Of a stretch of 64,000 nucleotides of DNA, positions 11,755-21,917 are shown piece after piece. Position 1 is the first letter of the stretch; the number at the start of each line of letters is the position of its first letter. Below the pieces are notes generated by a model that worked only from the letters and a program-made list of their open reading frames with translations, did not search any database and was not told the DNA's origin. This stretch comes from Chromera velia (taxonomy: Eukaryota; Sar; Chromeraceae), in assembly GCA_018398765.1 (NCBI GenBank), contig JAHBMJ010001594.1, positions 46,599-110,598 of the forward strand, given 5' to 3'. The position numbers and the translations under genes are program-made.

Positions 11755-14068
11755 AACAATGTTGCCAGAATGGACAAATTGTAAAAAGGAAAACAGCAGG
11801 AAGAAAAGGTGTAAACAGATAACTGGCCCCTGAAGAAAACAGAACCTTTGCAAAATGTCCAATAATTGATATGGCCGAGCGCTTTGCATTGTTTTCTTCC
11901 CCAAAGGAACAAATCGTGGCAGGGAAGTGTTCAGGGCAGAGATAAATATTCGGGCATAAAAGAAGGACAGACCATAGGAAGGACACACAAACAAACAGAG
12001 AGTCAGTATCTTTCTTCCCCTTTCCCTCCTTCCTTTTTTTCATTTACACAACAGACAAACAGACAACCAGGCAGACAGACCTCGGAGGACTTCAGTTGAA
12101 GATCGTACAGTGGAAGCAGAGCAGAGCTTCTTTTCTCAATCGACACAGGTTGCCTGATGGAGAACGTGTACAGCGCTGCCGTGCCTGCCTCGAACACAGC
12201 TGCGAATTCTGAGTCCTCCCCAATCATGTAGTCCCCAAAGTCAAAATTCGACGCCAACCCCGCCATCACATTCTGTGCCACGTCCTCGTGCTTCTCCTGG
12301 TGGGCCGAATGCGGCATGCGGCGCCGCATGATGCCCCTCTCATGCCCCCCCATACTGAAATTTTTCGCCTTCTTCGAGACCATCCACTGATCCATCGCAG
12401 CTTCCTGAGCCATCTCTGCATCTGCACCTCGGAGCCTGAGCACTAAGTGCAGAGTCGACTCTTTCTGGATGTTGTAGTCCGTCAATCGTCTGTTGTCTTC
12501 CAGTTGTTTGCCGGCAAAGATGATTCTCTGCTGGTCAGAGGGAACTCCTTCTTTTGACTGAATTTGATTTTTGAGGTCTGCGATCGTCGACATGGGACTG
12601 ACTGACAAAGTCAGCGTCTTTCCGCTCAGCGTCTTCACAAACAACTGCATCGACCCAGAGACCCCACGGGTTCCCGCAGCGAACCGTTGCGGTGTCGGCC
12701 CCGACCCGCCCCCGCCTCCGCCGGCATCTCCTGCAGTGTCATTCACTTGAATATCCCCAGACACAAGCTCGAGCTCGACCTTGTCCCAATCTTCATCGGT
12801 GGCATTGCCAACCAGAGCAGATGCAAACAAATGGACGTCATACGAATCTGCAGCCGGGGGGGAGGAATGGGGGTGCAGGGGATCTCTCGAGTCCCTCCCC
12901 CCCCCATGCCCTCTGCGACTCGTCCCCCTCCAACCACCCGCGCCCCCCGCGTCAGACAAAACCCCTCCGGCGGAGGGAGCGGCCGTTGACGGCGGCGGGT
13001 CGGCCGAAGGGGACGGGTCATCACCATCCTTCAGGTCTTTGTCTTCAGGAGGGGGGGCGGTGGGGGACAGCGAGGGGGCGGCCACTTTTCGAGTGGACAA
13101 GTTCAACCGATAGGAGACCTGCCAGGGGTCTGCGCGTGCTAGGTAGGAGAGCGTGACGTCTCTCTCCTTGTCTTTCTCAGAGCGGGAGGACAAGAGGCCC
13201 CCGCCTTGATTCGATTGGTCGTTCTGGTCAAATGCGATGACTGCTCTTTTCTTTCCGATCAATTCCTCTCTCTCTTCCTTTTCTGCTTCCACAGCCGCGA
13301 GCGTCTCTCCTGCAGAAATTGAGTGAGAGAGAAGAACAACAAAGAAAAAAGGGAGGGACATTGCGGCGGAGAGGCATGGTCGGAAGAAAATCACTCTTGC
13401 GCAAAGAGGAGGGAGGCTTGATGGATTTCTTCGGACAGGCAAACCAATGCACTCGGAGCGGTGTAATTCGACTAATGACGACAGACCGATGCACGAACAG
13501 GCAGACAAGACAAGACAGACAAAAGGGGCCTCGAAGTTGACAACTCAAAGACCACCCGAACCCTCACACACCAGAAAGGAAAGATCGGTACGCGGCCTCC
13601 ACAACTTTGTCCTCGATGCCGATCGACTTCACGGAGGAAACTTCACACAGGGCCACCTGCAGAGATTCATGTGTACCCCTTACATGTTTCATGACGCAAA
13701 TGACAAGGAGGCTCTTTCGAACATTCAGACAGGATCACACATTAGAGCCGATGAATGAAGCACGCAGACAGACAGAGGATGGAGAAGGAAGATCCAGTCG
13801 TACACCACAAAGAACAGCACAAACAGACAAGGCAAGGCAGGCAGACGGCGAAGAAACATCACTCTCGAAGGCAACACAGTCACATTCACGAACGCATTTA
13901 TCATTGATGATGGACAGAGCTTCAGCGAGACTCAAACGCCTTCACTGATGACAAACAGCCACCCAGAGAAAAAATTGAAGCAAGACACAAGGGGGGACAA
14001 GGGAATCCCTTCATTCCTTCCCCCTCCCGCACCTCTCTCTTTGAGTCTCTCTGAGAGAGAGAGAGAGA

Positions 14069-14101
<33 letters not shown>

Positions 14102-14989
14102 GAGGGAGAGGGAGCGAAAGAGAGGCACAAGCAGACCTTTCCGTTGTCTTGAAGGAGTCCGACGACTGTCTTCAGCTCTCCTCTCGGAAGAGGGGAAGTG
14201 AACACTGTAGCAACCTGCATGCGAGCACCAAAACACGAAAACGAAAAAGACACCGAATCTCAAGCAAGGCACAGACAGCTTCGTTCTGCATACAATTTAC
14301 TCTTCTCTTTTCGACCGCCTCTGCCTCTCTTCACGTGTCCAGAAAGAGTTGCCCTCCCTGTCGTTGAATCCCAAGTCAAAAAGTAGACAGAAAGCGTTTT
14401 ACCTCATTGTGGGTGAAGAGAATAGATCGAGGGAGGCACAAAGCCATGCACTGAGCTTTCACACCAACAGCCCATCCGTAACGCTTTCCACTTGACTCAA
14501 TTTGCCTTCACAGCACATTCCAGAAGGAAATCAACGAAAAAAGCCCCCCAGTGGATCGACCCACCTGTCCGGCAGTAGGAGGATTCGCACTCCCCCCCTC
14601 AGAGTCTCCCTGCTGAAGGATCGAGACCCTCGCCCCCTTCAGTGCCTGCATCAGCTTTTGAAGGTCCGGCAAGCCGCTGCCAGTACCCAAATCCTTGAAC
14701 CGGGTGTTCGCAGCAGCCAGGGCTGCCGGGCTAATCTCAGTGGAAGACGAATTTGAGGCCCCCGCGGCCGTCTCCTCCCCGGCGCCCTTCATCTTCTTTT
14801 TCTTCTTCTTCATTTTCTCAGAGGGGAAGGGGACATCGTAGTTGATTGACGCACCCCCGCCATCCACCACTAGGGTTTTCATCGCCCTCGAGAGATCCCA
14901 TTGAGCCAGAACCAGGGATATTTCCTCCCCGGGGCGAACAGAAGTGGATCGACGAAAGATAGAGACGGGGCTTTGAAACAGACGCACGC
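9142..14989 (-). CDS. DUF4139-family protein with inserted ubiquitin domain (5' end not found)
   Basis: Nine exons join in phase: 14565-14989, 14137-14214, 13572-13656, 12081-13309, 11626-11679, 11182-11319, 10542-10667, 9908-10032 and 9142-9289, ending in TGA. They give about 802 residues. The start ([20 protein letters not shown]) resembles the DUF4140 strand region. Then comes a Lys/Ala-rich linker and a small beta segment across three exons ([20 protein letters not shown]), like the SH3/LSm-type insert I associate with this family. The large exon holds DUF4139 hallmarks ([32 protein letters not shown]), a Gly/Pro-rich disordered part, a ubiquitin domain (about residues 417-492) and the rest of DUF4139 ([35 protein letters not shown]). 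The C-terminus, [10 protein letters not shown], could be lipidated. DUF4139 proteins have no settled function. An upstream first exon is missing; 16759-16797 is a possible but unproven one. Confidence 0.8.
9598..9705. repeat. (GA)n-rich microsatellite in intron
   Basis: A GAAA/GAGA run lies in the last intron of the DUF4139 gene (9290-9907). Overlapping open frames of Arg-Glu or Ser-Leu repeats are artefacts of the repeat. Confidence 0.85.
10110..10495. repeat. (TATC)n/(TTCA)n/(TTTC)n compound microsatellite
   Basis: About 385 bases of tetranucleotide repeat in the intron between the exons at 9908-10032 and 10542-10667. It drifts from TATC to YCAT to TTCATTCT to TTTC. Three overlapping frames stay open for 64-216 codons of Phe/His/Ser/Ile-rich sequence; none is a gene. 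Confidence 0.9.
11686..11755. repeat. (CA)n(GA)n microsatellite in intron
   Basis: Adjacent CA and GA dinucleotide runs directly upstream (minus-strand sense) of the 54-base exon 11626-11679. On the sense strand the TC/TG run forms part of the pyrimidine tract before the acceptor. Confidence 0.85.
12423..12650 (-). other. Ubiquitin domain embedded in the DUF4139 protein
   Basis: Exactly 76 codons, beginning [15 protein letters not shown] and ending [12 protein letters not shown]. By eye 56 of 76 residues match human ubiquitin. The hydrophobic patch (L8, I44, V70) and lysines 6, 11, 27, 33, 48 and 63 are kept; K29 is Gln. Gly76 is Ala and the chain continues with DAEMAQEA, so the usual cleavage after Gly-Gly and conjugation should not occur. 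The domain sits inside a single 1229-base exon, between the two halves of the DUF4139 fold, in what is a variable loop in other family members. Confidence 0.9.
14050..14112. repeat. (GA)n followed by a run of 30 G
   Basis: Bases 14052-14070 are GA repeats and 14071-14100 are thirty consecutive G. It lies in the intron just downstream (minus sense) of exon 14137-14214, so the pre-mRNA would carry C30. Such a tract can form triplex or quadruplex structures and is error-prone in assembly. Confidence 0.9.
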
Positions 14990-15792
14990 CTGCAGTGGTG
15001 ATACAAGCAGAGTGTACCAATAGGTGAGAGGTTAAATGCATATGCAGGAGCACCTACACCCATCGATACAAATAAAGCCATTCGAGTGTCTTCACCACCT
15101 TGGTCGCTGTCAATTGACAGCGACCGCCTTTACGCTCTCGCATGAAACGTCTGACCTTCAAACCTGGCAGAGCTCACATCAACATCAATTTCTCAATTCA
15201 TATTTGTGGCTGTACTTGCAACCGTCTACCAGGCTCTCTTCGCGTGTGAGGTCACCCACAACCCTGCTGTGGTTGCGGAACCTGAGGACTATCAGATGAT
15301 TCTTCCTCAAACCAGGTATCCGTTGTATTCAGTGGCCTTTACTCGAAACAACTGACCTCTTATCGGCGCTTGTTTCATGCTCGTGCTTTCTGGGTCCAAG
15401 CTCATTGTTGTCTTCTGAAGGCTTTGCGCTGGGCGACTGTGCTATTCACGGTTCGTTGCTTCTCAGTTTCACGCAACACTTCAGTGAAGTTGTTCCTGTC
15501 TCTGTGTCTCTGTCCCTTCTTGTCTCTCAACCAAGCATAAATAGGAGTATCCAAACCAACAAAACACCAGGAAGCTATGCACAAGTGGCTTGGTAAGTAG
15601 TCTTATGCGCTCTTGAATACCCTTGAGCACCAAAACGACGAGGAGCAGCTGCATTTTCCACGCAACACTTGCGTTGTGGCAACATATACTGTGGCAACGA
15701 ATCCTTCCACAAGATGACGACCACTAAAATTTGGGGCTGCATGAGCATGCTGCCGCGGGATGCGCGCGTCAGGCGCGGCCTCGGCCCGTGTA

Positions 15793-16539
15793 TGGGAAAT
15801 CTCAATAATAAATAGAGTTTGTATAGAAAAATGCATGTTTTGAGCCGTCCGGACACTTTTCACCCTAAGTTTGACCCTGGACAACCGCGTTTTCTTTCTG
15901 CATTCGTTTTGCCTACGCATGAACATTTGTATGCCTGACCCGTTGGCAGTCAGCAGCTGCCAGTCAACAGAAAGACTGGCAGTCTGACAAGTTGGGTACC
16001 TACAGACAGAGAGGCGCATGCATAGGTGAGGAAGAAACAAGAGCACAGAAAGGCATATGAAGACGCAAGTCACATTTTCATCTAAGCTTTTCACCAAGCA
16101 CAAAAAGATGGAAACGGTTGCAAAAAAACCCAGAAAGCAGCATAAGCCAGATAGAGCCTACTGCAAGGACCTGGATTGAAGACACAAATCGAAAAAAGTC
16201 ATTCTCCCTTGCTCCTCAGCCCACACATCTGACTCATACTACATTTTCTGCATCATTTTTTGGCCCAAAAAGTCAAACCAAGGCGCGGTCTCACCCGGAA
16301 TAATATTCAAGATAATGTTTCTAGTCTTCTTTTTCAACCTTCTAACCAGAAACATACTCAAATTTGGCAACAGGAGGCCACAGAAAGATGAAACGAAAAG
16401 GAGATGCATGCATGGGTACAAATTGGCATAGACGGTCAAACAGCTCAGTGCGCGTCAGCACATGGAGTGCGCGCAAGTATCCAGTCGGACAATTTTGTCA
16501 CACCCATACAGAAAGACTCTATTTATTATTGAGAATTCC
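15793..16539. mobile_element. Non-autonomous TIR element (MITE-like), copy 1
   Basis: The left end reads GGAAATCTCAATAATAAATA. The right end is its inverted complement with one mismatch (TATTTATTATTGAGAATTCC), giving a terminal inverted repeat of about 24 bp. The interior has no coding sequence I can support. A TA sits next to each end (15791-15792 and 16540-16541), which would fit a TA target duplication of the Tc1/mariner type, but the ends differ by a base or two. It lies upstream of the first recognised DUF4139 exon, probably in an intron. Confidence 0.8.
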
Positions 16540-17051
16540 TAAGCTCATGCCAAAATCTGAACCAGCAGCCGTCCGAGCACATCAGGCAGGCAGGTGATTA
16601 ATTAAGTGAAACATATGAAAAAAAAAAAGAGACGTCCTCTCTTGCCCCATCGTTGTCTCACAATCAGCCATTCAGTTCCTCCCTGAAGTAACCAACTGCC
16701 CTTCATTCTGCTCTTCAGACCCACGCACAGTTATTTAAAGCAAAACAAGAGGACTCACCACAAAGAAAAGGAATCTGTGCTTTATGTCCTGGTCCTGCAC
16801 ATATGGAGAAGGACGGGGTATCAGCCAAACTACGAAAAAAAAAAGCTCTTCAAGAGAAGGGAGGGGGGGTGCACAATAGGGAGGGGGGAGGAAGGCCAGA
16901 AAACTGGGAAAAGCAGACAAAATACATTTTCGTACATGTGAGAGAAAGACCAGCAAACCAAAGGAATATGCAAACGAATATTCCCTTCCAGATGCATTGA
17001 AACACAGAAGTTTGAGGCTCGACCTCAGCTGTCTTTTGAGAGATGCACAAT

Positions 17052-17821
17052 ATTCAGGAAATCTCAATAATAAATAGAGTTTGTATAAAAAAATGCATGT
17101 TTTGAGCCGTCCGGACACTTTTTACCCTAAGTTTGACCCTGGACAACCGCGTTTTCTTTCTGCATTCGTTTTGTCTACGCATGAACATTTGTATGCCTGA
17201 CCCGTTGGCAGTCAGCAGCTGCCAGTCAACAAGCAGCTGCCAGTCAACAGAAAGACTGACAGTCTGACAAGTTAGGTACCTACAGACAGAGAGGCGCATG
17301 CATAGGTGAGAAAGAAACAAGAGCACAGAAAGGCGCATGAAAACACAAGTTACATTTTTATCTAAGCTTTTCACCAAGCACAAAAAGATGAAAACGGTTG
17401 CAAAAAGACCCAGAAAGCAGCACAAGCCAGATAGAGCCTACTGCAAGGACCTGGATTAAAGACACAAATCGAAAAAAGTCATTCTCCCTTGCTCCTCAGC
17501 CCACACATCTGACTCATACTACATTTTCTGTATCATTTTTTGGCCCAAAAAGTCCAACTAAGGCGTGGTCTCACCCGGAATAATATTCAAGGTGATGTTT
17601 CTAGTCTTCTTTTTCAACCTTCTAACCAGAAACATACTTAAATTTGGCAATAGGAGGCCACAGAAAGATAAAACGAAAAGGAGATGCATGTATGGGTACG
17701 AATTGGCATAGACGGTCAAACAGCTCAGTGCGCGTCAGCATATGGAGTGCCCGCAAGCATCCAGTTGAGCAATTTTGTCACACCCATACAGAAAGACTCT
17801 ATTTATTATTGAGAATTCCCA
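17052..17821. mobile_element. Non-autonomous TIR element (MITE-like), copy 2
   Basis: Same orientation and, by eye, about 95% identical to copy 1, with the same 24-bp inverted ends (left GGAAAT at 17057, right AATTCC ending 17819). It differs by an 18-base internal duplication (CAGCTGCCAGTCAACAAG) and scattered substitutions, mostly transitions. The high identity argues for fairly recent amplification. Confidence 0.8.
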
Positions 17822-17869
17822 TATTTTGGGGGGACCAACTAGGACCGACCCACGGTCCAGCAGGGCTTA

Positions 17870-18195
17870 AAAAAATGAACGCGACCCTCTTGCTGTTCCT
17901 TTAACTCAGGCTTTGAGTATGCAAAAATTTGTGCAAACACATCAGTTTTAGCAGTAAATTTAATGTATGTTTTTTACTTTATAAAAACAAAACAGTCAGA
18001 GTCTTTTCTACTGAATTTAGAAGTCAGACACACCTAAACAACTTCCATGCAAGATGCAGTCCTTCGCATTTGACTTCTAAATTCTGAAGGAACCTGCATA
18101 TATAATTATACATAGAATTATGCATAATCAAACACAGCGATGATGCAAAAAGAAAGGATGGTGTTCCGTACTCCTCCAGATGCAGTAGGTCAGAC
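17870..18195 (+). pseudogene. Decayed duplicate of the CDPF1 upstream region
   Basis: This segment aligns with 21355-21605, the sequence just before and at the start of CDPF1: GCAAACACATCAGTTTTA is shared, then CAGTAAATTTAATGTATG here against ACCATAAATTCAACGTATG there. The last matched part is around the start codon and the CTCCTCCAG just after it. Nearly all differences replace C or G by T or A in this copy. The CDPF1 coding region itself is not present. Confidence 0.6.
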
Positions 18196-18571
18196 GAAGC
18201 CAAAACGGAAGAATAGAACTAGAATTGGAGTTAAAAATATCTTTTAATTATTCACTCAGTGTTATTGAAGTCAGTGAAGGTCGGTTCAGATCGCTTCAAG
18301 TCAATTCTTCCAGAAGGTAAGTCAACTCGATTTGGGATTCAATTCTGTTACTCCGAGGTCAAGTTTTTAATCGATTCTTTCTTTTCTTTTTTTTCAAAGT
18401 TGCATTTTATGCTTATTTCCTGCAAAGGTTGCCAATTGTGAAAGTGTATCAATTATGTAAGTGTATCATGTTTGACAGACTTTCATTTTTGAAAGTGTAT
18501 CAAGTTTGACATACTTTGCCTTAACCGATACAGAACCGATTAATCGGCTTCTTGTGAAAGTTAGGCAAAAG

Positions 18572-18665
18572 AGATGGAGGTGGGAATCGAACCCAAGACC
18601 TTCCGCTTCTCAGTCTGCCACCTGGCAGTGCTCACATTTCATCCATTATGATTCTCCTGATGTCT
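18572..18665 (-). repeat. tRNA-like / SINE-head sequence with Pol III box B
   Basis: On the minus strand GGTCTTGGGTTCGATTCCCA is a good T-arm (box B) and is preceded by GAGCACTGCCAGGTGGCAGA, which can fold like an anticodon arm. The D-arm region is poor and no standard tRNA fold closes, so a tRNA pseudogene or the head of a tRNA-derived SINE is more likely than a working tRNA. Confidence 0.4.
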
Positions 18666-19075
18666 GCCAAAGGACACAGACAGCAAAACGTCTCAGAATA
18701 ATCAAAGACTTAAGTTGCGGTCTGAGTAGACCGTAACACATGTTCCCTCCTCAATAAGGCGCTTCCACGCGCCTTTAAAACTACTGTCGTCTCCTTCGCC
18801 TTCAAAGTACGACATAACAATGGATCGATTTGGTGAAGGGAACTCTTCTTCCTCTATCTCCCTCTAACTTAAATTTTCTAGCATATTTCAATGATTTAAG
18901 AAATATTGAGAAACTTAATTCTCTAGGATAATAGCTAAGATAATAGTAAGATTTCAATTTGGATTTCACTATATTTTCATCTTCTTTAGAATTAGCGTGA
19001 AATCTATGAAAAAAAAAATCGAGAAAATGTCAAACGTTTAAAAATGAGGCCTAGCTGAGGTTTTGGCGGGGTAGT

Positions 19076-20885
19076 TTAATTTGGTTGCTTGGTATGGGCT
19101 TTCCTCCCGCATGCGTAGAGGAAGAAAGCTGCCTGGTCTGGTCTCCTGCTGCTCGTTTCCTTGACCTGTCGCACAACAACCTCCTCGAGCCCCACAGATT
19201 CCAGAAGGGACCTAAGCTCCTCCACCTCAAAGTGATGCGTGCTGTAGAGGACTGCTCCTGTGCTGGAATCTCTGCAGACATGCAGTCGGTCGGTGAGATA
19301 GTGAGGCAGGCACCACTAAAAATAAATAGATGAACCGAGACGGACTTTGATACAGGCAGGCCCATATTCAAGCATCACACGTGTTTAGACTCCTGCGGCC
19401 TGTCGTTTGCTTAGTGATCCCTTGCGCACAAGGTATGCGTGAAGGACCGTGGCCAGAGACTGAGCACAGAAAGAAGCACAGGTGGGGTAGCTTGTCTTGT
19501 ACACCTGCATGTCTTGTACACGGAAGAGAAACCAGAGACGAAGAAGAGGGGGAAATCCGACGACATGTTTCAGCGCTTTCTGGTGAAGCGTGCGTGCGGT
19601 TAAATGAATGAGCATACGCTTGCGCCAAAATGCGTTGCCAAAAACTCCTCTCTCACTCTTCGACGATTCAATCCCCCTCAACGACCCAAGTACGTACCGA
19701 GAGAAATACGTATTTTTTTCTTTCGTTAACGGTTCGTCTTTCTCATACTGAAGTTGGTACTCTGGATTGATGTCTCCAGAAGCTCCGCTCACAGACAGGT
19801 AGAAAATGCCCCCGTCTCGGAGGAACGAAAGCGAATGCTCCAAAGCAGTCCGCCTTTCACTTTCTGATCCCACCACAGACAGAACAAGTTGAAGAAGAAC
19901 AACATCAAAGAAATCGAGTCCAGCTTCGATCTTCAATGACTGCATTCGCCTGGCATCGCACAAGTCAGCAACGAAAAATTGGGGTGCGAAGACACTCTCT
20001 TTTTCTCCCTGCTGCGCCACTCGGTCTTTCGCCACTCTCACCCCTTCTTCACAAATGTCGACACCTGCCACTCGGCCTGCCTTGAGCCCCTTCCTCTCCA
20101 GCTCCCTGAAGAGATTAAAAAGAAAGGAACCGTCACCGCAGCCAAGGTCAAGCACGTCGAGACAACGCCCCCGGTTGTCTCCTTCTGCAAGCAAAATCAC
20201 TTGGTTGTTTCCACGTGAGCGAGTTGCACTTTCGACCGCGTCGCCCCCCCCGCTTGCTTCATCTGAATCGAAATTAAGCGATGCATGACACGACCCCTAA
20301 TGGTCGGTGAGGACTGCCATCGCATTGACAGCACCGTCTGTGAAAACACTGTGTGGATTGCGCATCAAAAGCACAAGACTCTCTATCTACACACAGACAG
20401 ACCTTCGAACGGACTTCATCCTTTAAAAAAAAAATAAAACTCTCACTTGTGTTCTGAAGGCCTCGGTCCCGTTCCTTTGATTTCCTTCCCTTTCCTTTCC
20501 TTTCCTTTCCGTCCCTTTCCTTTCGGTCCCTTTCCTTCCCCCCCTTCCTTTCCCTTTTCTCTCCTTTGCTTTCCTGTCCTTTCCTTTCGTTCCCTTTGCT
20601 TCCCCTCCCTTCCCTTCCCTTTCCCCCCCTTGCTCTGCGTCCGCTTGCCGTCTCTTCCCTGCCTTTACCCTTGCACGAAGCGTTGTGACGTACGCACAGA
20701 ACGAGCTCACCTTCTTTCAGCTTCTCGAAGAGCAAGGACACTGTATGTGCACAGTCTCCCTTCGTCGGAATTATCTTGCCAGGCCAGTGCCGCCACCGGT
20801 CCACATTGGAGAGAGGGACTTCAAAACTCGGCGAGCCGTCTCCTCCCGTGCCGGCCGTCTCCATCGCCATGGCAGCTCCTGGCAC
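19076..20885 (-). CDS. Class I SAM-dependent methyltransferase (METTL-like)
   Basis: Three exons join in phase: 20711-20885, 19698-20184 and 19076-19262 (stop TAA), giving 282 residues from the ATG at 20885. Residues 69-78 (VLDLGCGDGS) are the glycine-rich SAM-binding motif I; VAGVDICEEGV (97-107) supplies the acidic residue after strand 2; FFDVVLLQLVLSVV is the motif IV strand. The third exon supplies the end of the fold (HHFEVEELRSLLESVGLEEV, then AAFFLYACGRK). The NTYFSR and EELRSLLESVGL pattern recalls the METTL2/6/8 tRNA m3C group, but the N-terminus is not typical, so the substrate is open. The first intron carries a long CCTTT-rich tract (20470-20640). An in-frame second Met (20867) is an alternative start. 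Confidence 0.8.
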
Positions 20886-21545
20886 AAAGGTTAATTCGTG
20901 TAGGGGCGGTGAGGATTCAAGTGGGCTGAATAGAAGCAGAAGAACCCTTGCGTGTGTGAGTGTGTCGCCATCCCCATTTGGAAGTTAGTGCGTGTCATCG
21001 CTGGAACGATTTGCCATGTCAGAGCAATGCGCGCGCGTGCTTCCGGCGCGCGTCAGGCCCGCGCGCGGGCTCGGCCCATGCATGTGCACAATTGTGCACA
21101 CATTTCAGGTACGTGGGGCAAAGTTTTCAAGCTGAAGGAGAATCTTAGGAGATTCAGTTTGCAGTATGGATCATGGGACTCAGTCATGGAGGGAACCTCG
21201 GCTGTAATCGAGCCGGCTGCCCCCATTCCTGCGACAGATTGACTTGCAAGCTCCTCGAAACCACAGCGGTCGAGTGGTAAGTCCGAGACTGCGCTGAAAA
21301 GTTTGGGCCGTCTCCGATATTCAGGAGTGTTCTGGCAGTCACTGTCAGTCCAACAGAACGAACGCGACGCTGTTGCTTCTCCGGGGTTCTCTTGAGTGCG
21401 CAAACACATCAGTTTTAACCATAAATTCAACGTATGCTTTTCGCTCTGCAAAAACAAAGTAGTCTCTTTCCGAGTGAATTCAGAAGCCACGCGCGAAGGA
21501 CTGCGCCTTGCGGGGAACATGAATGCATAAGCAAAAACACTGAGG
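20886..21545. other. Intergenic region between methyltransferase and CDPF1
   Basis: The two genes are divergent, so both promoters must lie in these 660 bases. I see no TATA box or other clear motif. Alternating CG-rich sequence (CGCGCGTGC at 21030, CGCGCGGGC at 21061) lies near the middle. The part from about 21355 on is duplicated in decayed form at 17870-18195. Confidence 0.4.
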
Positions 21546-21917
21546 ATGCAAACAGAAAACATGAATCATGTGGATGGTGAAGGGAGCTCCTCTTCCTCCA
21601 GAGAGCGCCTCTTTGTCTGTTCTCTGTGCGCCTTTTCGTGTCCATTTGATCACTTTGGACAGACCCCGCCGTACGAGCACCCCAAATTTCGATTTCTCGA
21701 AGAGGAAGTCTTTTCCATTCGAAATCCGTTTCCTGAAGAAGGCTGTGCTTCCATATGTCTAGGGGGAAAGTGCAGCAAGTGCAGGAAACCTGTGTGTGTG
21801 GATGAGGGCTGCAGCGTCTTCTACGGAGTTCGCGTTTGCCGTCTTTGTGTGAACCCGCTATCGTACCCTTCGCAAATGAGAGCAGAATTGGAGAAGATGA
21901 AGAAGTCTCAGACTTGA
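21546..21917 (+). CDS. CDPF1: CDPF1 homologue (cysteine-rich DPF-motif protein)
   Basis: A single-exon gene of 123 residues ending in TGA. It matches the CDPF1 family pattern along its length: FVCSLCAFSCPFDHFGQTPP (two CxxC-like pairs, then GQxPP), FRFLEEEVFSIRNPFPEE, CLGGKCSKCRKPVCVDEGCS, then FYGVRVCRLCV. The human protein has the same order (GQKPP, LLEE, DPF, GSCCSLC, VCVGPECSLFY, CLPCV) and similar length. Here DPF is NPF. The cysteines very likely bind zinc. The family is conserved from protists to animals, but its role is not settled. The coding region begins directly after the stretch duplicated at 17870. Confidence 0.9.
   Translation: MQTENMNHVDGEGSSSSSRERLFVCSLCAFSCPFDHFGQTPPYEHPKFRFLEEEVFSIRNPFPEEGCASICLGGKCSKCRKPVCVDEGCSVFYGVRVCRLCVNPLSYPSQMRAELEKMKKSQT

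Larger units (their letters stand above)
14990..19075. other. Repeat-filled interval between the DUF4139 gene and the methyltransferase
   Basis: Apart from the two TIR elements, the decayed CDPF1-upstream copy and the tRNA-like element, I see no gene. A 39-base open segment at 16759-16797 (minus) has clean splice signals (tgtgcag before, gtgagt after). Read in phase 1 it would join the DUF4139 exon at 14989, so it may be an upstream exon, but it is too short to prove. Bases 18840-19050 are AT-rich. Confidence 0.4.
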
